Assembly (NCBI RefSeq): GCF_010882175.1
Contig: NZ_WKLH01000001.1
Coordinates: 1,133,464 to 1,197,463, forward strand
DNA from: Mangrovibacterium lignilyticum
Lineage (GTDB): Bacteria; Bacteroidota; Bacteroidia; Bacteroidales; Prolixibacteraceae
Reading direction: 5' to 3'
DNA: 64,000 bases
Of the stretch, positions 59,771 to 64,000 are shown in pieces. The position numbers were made by a program, and so were the translations under genes. Position 1 is the first letter of the stretch, and every line of letters begins with the position of its first letter. The notes under the pieces were generated by a model, which made no database searches, was not told the origin of the DNA, and worked only from the letters and a program-made list of their open reading frames with translations.

Positions 59771-62365
59771 TTATTTGACTTTAAATCTGATTACTGAAAA
59801 TGAATAAGCGGGAATGTTGTATTCAAACTTCGAAGCGACAGCAATCGTGCTGCTTTCCGGCATGGCCTTTTCGTCGGTCACTTCGCCCTGCAGAACGGTT
59901 AACGCTGCCTCTCCGGCTTCAACAGGCAAATTGGCCAGATCGATTTTGGAATTCACAGCAACAGGCAACAGGTTTGTCAACTTCAGAATATAATCCCCGG
60001 TTTTACTGTCGCGAACCAATGAGGAGGCGACCCGTTTGGTCATTTCCTTTTTACTCTCCGACAAGCTGACTTGCGAAGCAATGTACTCGTCGCCCGCGTT
60101 TTGACCGAACAACTTTTGCACATAGTAATCGACTGTTGGAAACACTTCCGTATTGTTGAAATAAATCAGGTCGGGATTCCATTGCGTATGCCCGTGTTTT
60201 GCAAGCAGCGGTGCGTAAGAGGTCATGCTCACCACATCGGCATTTCGTTCAACATTAATTAAGTGAAGTGCATCACACAAAGCAGTTTCGATGGTGAGTT
60301 TCCTGCCGGGAATATGTGTTGCATATTCACCCAGGTACACCTTGGGTTTTGAACGATCGTAGCGATCGTAATAATCCTGGTTGTTGAGATACCAACCCGG
60401 TGGCTGATAGTAATGCTCATCAACCATGGGTACCTCCAATTTGGAGGCAATATCCCAGCCAACCCGGTAATCGGTTCCTTCAGAGAACGGACCAACCGTT
60501 CCGATCACGGTAATCTCCGGGTACTTCTCTTTAATTGCGTTGAATATCATGGTGAAGCGTTCTCCGAAAATATCGTTGATCAGGTCTTCATTCCCAATCC
60601 CTACATATTTTAGCTTGAACGGCTCGGGATGACCGGCCTCTGCCCGTAGTTTTCCCCATTTGGTATTTTTGTCGCCATTGGCCCATTCAATGAGATCGAG
60701 AATATCCTGCGTGTATTGATCCATGTCGCACATCGGGATACCGCCTTGTTGACCATGCCCCCCGGTTTCGGAGTTTTGGCAAGGCACACCAGCAGCGATA
60801 ACAGGCAGTGGTTCGGCACCGATATCTTCGCAAAACTGAAAATACTCAAAGTACCCCAGTCCCATTGATTGATGGTAATTCCAGATGTTACGGTCTGGCT
60901 TCCGGCTTTCCAGCGGGCCAATGGTGTTTTTCCAACGGTAAATGTTGTCCAGTCCATCGCCGTGTGAAACGCAACCGCCGGGGAAGCGAACAAAACGCGG
61001 ATGAAGGTCTGCTATGGTCTGCGCCAAATCCGAACGTAAGCCATTTTTATGTCCTTTAAATGTTTTCTGCGGAAAAAGAGAAACCATATCAAGCGCCACC
61101 TTTCCGGTGAACTGTGGAATCAGCTGCAAACGGGCATTGGCAATATCTTCTTTCGCCGTAAGCGTCAGTTCCAGCTTTTTCCAGTCCTTACCAACCGACT
61201 TGCTGGTTCCTTCTGCGTAAACTTTCCCTTCGCCATCAACTAACCGGATGAGCAATTTTCCTTTGGCACCACCTAATCCCCGGGCAAAGACAGCAAAATT
61301 GTAGTTGTCGCCGGCTTTCATCGGAATGCCATCAAAGCCTTCGTTTTCCAATGCATCTCCTTGTTCTGCAATCGTGAGAACAGCATAATGCTTTTGATTG
61401 GGATGAACGGGCGCAATGGTATCGATTGAAAAGCCAGCGTCATCGCCGGTATAACTCCAGGCTTTCCTGCTATTCCAGTTTTTGTCGCGGAATTTGGTAT
61501 CAGCTGGCTTGTACTCGAATCCCCTGTTTTGAACCAGTTCGGCATACAAACCACCATCGGCAGCATAGTTGATATCTTCAAAGAAAACACCAATTAGCAA
61601 GTCACTTATCGCCTTGCTGTTTTCAGGCACCGCCGTGATTGAGGCGTCCAATGGTTTCAAATCGGCGTAACGATCAACATCATCCGTCAACCGCTCGGCA
61701 CGCTGCCATTCGTGATATTTCGTCAATTCATAAAACTTGATTATCCCATCAATGACCGACCACGAAACTTTCGAAACCGTCCCCAACTGCTTTTCACCGT
61801 CGATCAATACTTCTTCGCGCGCATTCAGTCTGTCGCTTTCAGTACCTTCAACTGTTGCTGTATAGGTTTCAAAGTCGGTTGTTGTTGTTTTACAGACCTT
61901 TTGACTACCATCCTGATCGCTCAGCCAGGTAATTAAATAGTGCTGTTCAGAAGTTTGATACGAAACTTCTGGCATCATTACATTCCCGTCGGTCATCACT
62001 TCGGGGTACGTTTGGGGCTCCCAGGTATACAGGTCATTCGTTTCGGCATGTGCAAATTGCCCGATTTTTTCATTTAGGCTCCAGATCTCATGCCATGTTC
62101 CCTTCTGATCTTGAAACAGGAAAGGTGTGAGCATGCGCTTTTGCGATCCCCAAGTTCCAAAATCGCAAAACAGGAAACGAAACTCAGGTCCTATGCTTTG
62201 CCAGTTTTCCCGATCGATACTCCAGGCGTAGTGCAAGCCATTCTTACCGTTATTTTTAATTGTAGCGTAAGAAAAGACATAAGCCGAATCAGGTTCGTTG
62301 GCAAATCCCTGCCCAACCACACTCAACACAAAAATAGCCAGTAGCCAATATGTTTTTTTCATCAT
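59771..62365 (-). CDS. GH51-type alpha-L-arabinofuranosidase with an N-terminal GH43-like domain
   Basis: The product has 864 residues. A signal peptide (WLLAIFVLSVVGQGFA) is followed by a GH43-like propeller part (about 25-240) in which the normal catalytic Asp is absent (KRMLTPFLF). The GH51 part has a CBM-like insert (about 340-440), acid/base KYVGIGNEDLIND (Asn-Glu, about 590) and nucleophile Glu in KVYLGEYATHIPG. It removes terminal alpha-L-arabinofuranosyl groups. It lies 27 bp upstream of the double GH43 gene in the same operon. Confidence 0.9.
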   Translation of the reverse strand: MMKKTYWLLAIFVLSVVGQGFANEPDSAYVFSYATIKNNGKNGLHYAWSIDRENWQSIGPEFRFLFCDFGTWGSQKRMLTPFLFQDQKGTWHEIWSLNEKIGQFAHAETNDLYTWEPQTYPEVMTDGNVMMPEVSYQTSEQHYLITWLSDQDGSQKVCKTTTTDFETYTATVEGTESDRLNAREEVLIDGEKQLGTVSKVSWSVIDGIIKFYELTKYHEWQRAERLTDDVDRYADLKPLDASITAVPENSKAISDLLIGVFFEDINYAADGGLYAELVQNRGFEYKPADTKFRDKNWNSRKAWSYTGDDAGFSIDTIAPVHPNQKHYAVLTIAEQGDALENEGFDGIPMKAGDNYNFAVFARGLGGAKGKLLIRLVDGEGKVYAEGTSKSVGKDWKKLELTLTAKEDIANARLQLIPQFTGKVALDMVSLFPQKTFKGHKNGLRSDLAQTIADLHPRFVRFPGGCVSHGDGLDNIYRWKNTIGPLESRKPDRNIWNYHQSMGLGYFEYFQFCEDIGAEPLPVIAAGVPCQNSETGGHGQQGGIPMCDMDQYTQDILDLIEWANGDKNTKWGKLRAEAGHPEPFKLKYVGIGNEDLINDIFGERFTMIFNAIKEKYPEITVIGTVGPFSEGTDYRVGWDIASKLEVPMVDEHYYQPPGWYLNNQDYYDRYDRSKPKVYLGEYATHIPGRKLTIETALCDALHLINVERNADVVSMTSYAPLLAKHGHTQWNPDLIYFNNTEVFPTVDYYVQKLFGQNAGDEYIASQVSLSESKKEMTKRVASSLVRDSKTGDYILKLTNLLPVAVNSKIDLANLPVEAGEAALTVLQGEVTDEKAMPESSTIAVASKFEYNIPAYSFSVIRFKVK

Positions 62366-62389
62366 TTATCAGTTTACAAGTTGAAATGA

Positions 62390-63760
62390 TTAGTGAATGA
62401 CCCGGTATAAAGCCGAAGCGTGTGCAGGCAATTGAACCTTGTAGTCTCCTGAAATATTTCCGGAATCTTCACCGGTCCACAGGTTGATGAGGGCACAATC
62501 ACTGATATATCCAAGAGCAGTCATGTCAACAGTAATTTCAACCGGCTCCGGGCTGTCCGACATATTAAACAGCGCCAAATACAGATCGCCGCTATTCGGA
62601 TTTTTTGAAACGATGGCCACTTTACCGTCTTCGTTGAAAAGCTGATGCACATCAGTACTTTCACGATGCATTTTCAGTACCTCTTTGTTGGTCAATAATG
62701 AAAGGGTAAATTCATCATTACTTGGCAGGTCACCACCAAACATCAACGGTGATTTAAAAATGGTGAACAGCGTCATCAAACTGTACTGCTCATCTTTGGT
62801 TAAACGTGTCATACGGTCTGCACCGCGTTCACCACGAATAGAGATGCGTCCCAATGGAATCATGTCACAATCGGGCCAGGTGCCGGGAGCAATATAAGGG
62901 TACCATTTCTGACAAATATCCATCAAATGAGTGATGTGCGGCCAGGTATCCCAAACATCATCAACCATGCGCCACATGTTGGCATGTTCTTTTACATGGC
63001 CAGCAGCTTCAATTGGTGTTTCACCCGGCGAAGTACTCAACACAATTGGACGACCACACTGATCAATTGCGTTTCGGATCAACTCAATTTCGCCTTGATG
63101 ATATGGCCGGGAAAGGTCATCAACTTTTACAAAGTCAACTCCCCAGTCAGCATACAGATCAAAAATGGAGTTGTAGTATTCCTGTGCACCCGGCTTATCG
63201 GCTACAATCGTATAATTATCGCGCAACCATTCACATTGTAACTCAGTTGAATAAATCTGGTCGGCAGTAATGCCGTCTGTTCCTTTAATTGGCAACTTAT
63301 TTTCGACCGCCACCTTCGGAATACCACGCATAATGTGAATCCCGAATTTCAATCCCTTGCTATGAATGTAGTCAGCCAGTTCTTTGAATCCTTTACCATC
63401 TTCGGCTGAAGGGAAACGGTTAACGGCAGGTTGATACCTTCCATATTCATCAATTACATAACGTGGATCGGTTTGGTTGTAACCACCGGCTTTATCATTT
63501 TCAACAAACCAGCGAATATCTACGACAATGTATTCCCAGCCATAATCCTTCAGTTTTTCAGCCATATAATCAGCATTGGCTTTCACTTCAGGTTCCTCAA
63601 CCGTTGGACCATAACAATCCCAACTATTCCATCCCATCGGAGGGGTTTGTGCCCAGGTTTTAAATTCACCTTTTTTGAACGGTTCAGCCTTCTTTTTCGT
63701 TTGACAAGACGAAAAGAATGCCACCAAAGAAATTAGTAGAAATAAATTCAGAAGTCTCAT
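62390..63760 (-). CDS. GH27 glycoside hydrolase, probable beta-L-arabinopyranosidase
   Basis: The product has 456 residues. The signal ends VAFFSSC (lipobox). The barrel opens with PPMGWNSWDCYG, the nucleophile is an Asp of FVKVDDLSRP and the acid/base is in MVDDVWDTW. Where alpha-galactosidases have the Asp-Asp pair (IDDCW), this protein has VVDIRWF; an Ile there is what I recall for the characterised GH27 beta-L-arabinopyranosidase. A Greek-key C-terminal domain completes it. It is the first gene of the operon, whose other members all act on L-arabinose linkages. The ATG 63760 is used rather than 63769. Confidence 0.9.
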   Translation of the reverse strand: MRLLNLFLLISLVAFFSSCQTKKKAEPFKKGEFKTWAQTPPMGWNSWDCYGPTVEEPEVKANADYMAEKLKDYGWEYIVVDIRWFVENDKAGGYNQTDPRYVIDEYGRYQPAVNRFPSAEDGKGFKELADYIHSKGLKFGIHIMRGIPKVAVENKLPIKGTDGITADQIYSTELQCEWLRDNYTIVADKPGAQEYYNSIFDLYADWGVDFVKVDDLSRPYHQGEIELIRNAIDQCGRPIVLSTSPGETPIEAAGHVKEHANMWRMVDDVWDTWPHITHLMDICQKWYPYIAPGTWPDCDMIPLGRISIRGERGADRMTRLTKDEQYSLMTLFTIFKSPLMFGGDLPSNDEFTLSLLTNKEVLKMHRESTDVHQLFNEDGKVAIVSKNPNSGDLYLALFNMSDSPEPVEITVDMTALGYISDCALINLWTGEDSGNISGDYKVQLPAHASALYRVIH

Positions 63761-63811
63761 TTTATGCAATTGTTTAGTATTGATTCCAGATGTGTTTAAA
63801 ATTTTAAAGGT

Positions 63812-63842
63812 AAAAAGTACGTTTTTTCCGGTTATTGCACAA
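63812..63842 (-). promoter_or_regulatory. candidate promoter of the arabinoside operon
   Basis: The minus strand reads TTG (63842-63840), 20 bases, then TACTTTTT (63819-63812), a seven-of-eight match to TAnnTTTG. It lies about 50 bp upstream of the GH27 ATG. Confidence 0.45.
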
Positions 63843-64000
63843 TTATTAGTACTAACACAAATTTAAAAATGACTATTAAAAATTCACAAAAAACTATCAA
63901 TGTGATCATTACGCGAACACCACCAATGACATCCCCCTAATAATTCAGTCGGATTCTAAACTAGCGGAACGTAATTTTGGAACACTGAGAAACCGTGAAA
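63843..64000. other. gene-free window end
   Basis: About 160 bp of AT-rich DNA upstream of the arabinoside operon. No gene or SusC/SusD end was seen here. Confidence 0.4.

Noticed and set aside
54593-63769. Complete polysaccharide utilisation locus
   Set aside because: No SusC/SusD pair or hybrid regulator is seen in the window, so only an enzyme operon can be claimed.

Overview
The window is chromosomal DNA from a member of the Bacteroidota, probably an anaerobic or facultative lineage near the Bacteroidales/Marinilabiliales. The support is direct: many genes have the Bacteroidota -7 element TAnnTTTG, several with TTG 18-20 bp upstream. Most genes lack a Shine-Dalgarno sequence. The window also has a surface protein with a type IX secretion (T9SS) sorting domain, a TonB-dependent receptor, many lipoproteins and families typical of the phylum (DUF6515, DUF6122, DUF4105/Lnb). 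The exact genus is not determined.

Layout. 0-3.7 kb: a cut-off ArnT-like glycosyltransferase, two tandem tRNA-Phe transcription units, an M16 peptidase and an O-methyltransferase. 3.8-6.6 kb: a monomeric (group B-like) [FeFe] hydrogenase beside three very small genes, two of them paralogues. 7-13.4 kb: an aldo/keto reductase, then a 1213-residue repeat adhesin with a T9SS signal and an outer-membrane barrel partner. 13.6-23.3 kb: small regulators, secreted proteins and lipoproteins ending in a TonB-type receptor. 23.4-24 kb: a cobalamin-riboswitch-like element with no gene behind it, then a tRNA Gly-Leu-Gly operon on the other strand. 24-29.9 kb: mutS, an Lnb-like lipoprotein acyltransferase, a DUF1761 protein and a RicT/PSP1 protein.

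29.9-40.9 kb holds nine co-directional minus-strand genes. The upstream four encode a biotin-dependent acyl-CoA carboxylase (beta and alpha), a methylglutaconyl-CoA hydratase-type crotonase and an acyl-CoA dehydrogenase, that is, the leucine-catabolism chemistry that ends in HMG-CoA. The next five encode type 2 IPP isomerase, HMG-CoA reductase, a GYDIA-type GHMP kinase, diphosphomevalonate decarboxylase and mevalonate kinase, which start from HMG-CoA. Neither HMG-CoA synthase nor HMG-CoA lyase is in the window. The order suggests a leucine-to-isoprenoid route that shares HMG-CoA; this is inference. A TAnnTTTG element inside a perfect inverted repeat lies between the two halves.

41-54.5 kb: an AraC regulator, a YceI protein and an extradiol dioxygenase; a membrane glycosyltransferase and an ArsC/Spx-like protein; then a membrane-anchored AraC-TolB-TPR regulator followed by small secreted proteins, three of which have strong Shine-Dalgarno sites that are rare in this phylum; then a C1B peptidase and a nitroreductase. 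54.6-63.8 kb: a five-gene minus-strand operon for arabinose-containing glycans (GH27, GH51, double GH43, a Cys-rich Tat-type protein, GH127). Active-site residues suggest that the GH27 enzyme is a beta-L-arabinopyranosidase and that the N-terminal domain of the GH51 enzyme is a GH43 fold without its catalytic Asp. No CRISPR array, insertion sequence, integrase or rRNA gene was seen.
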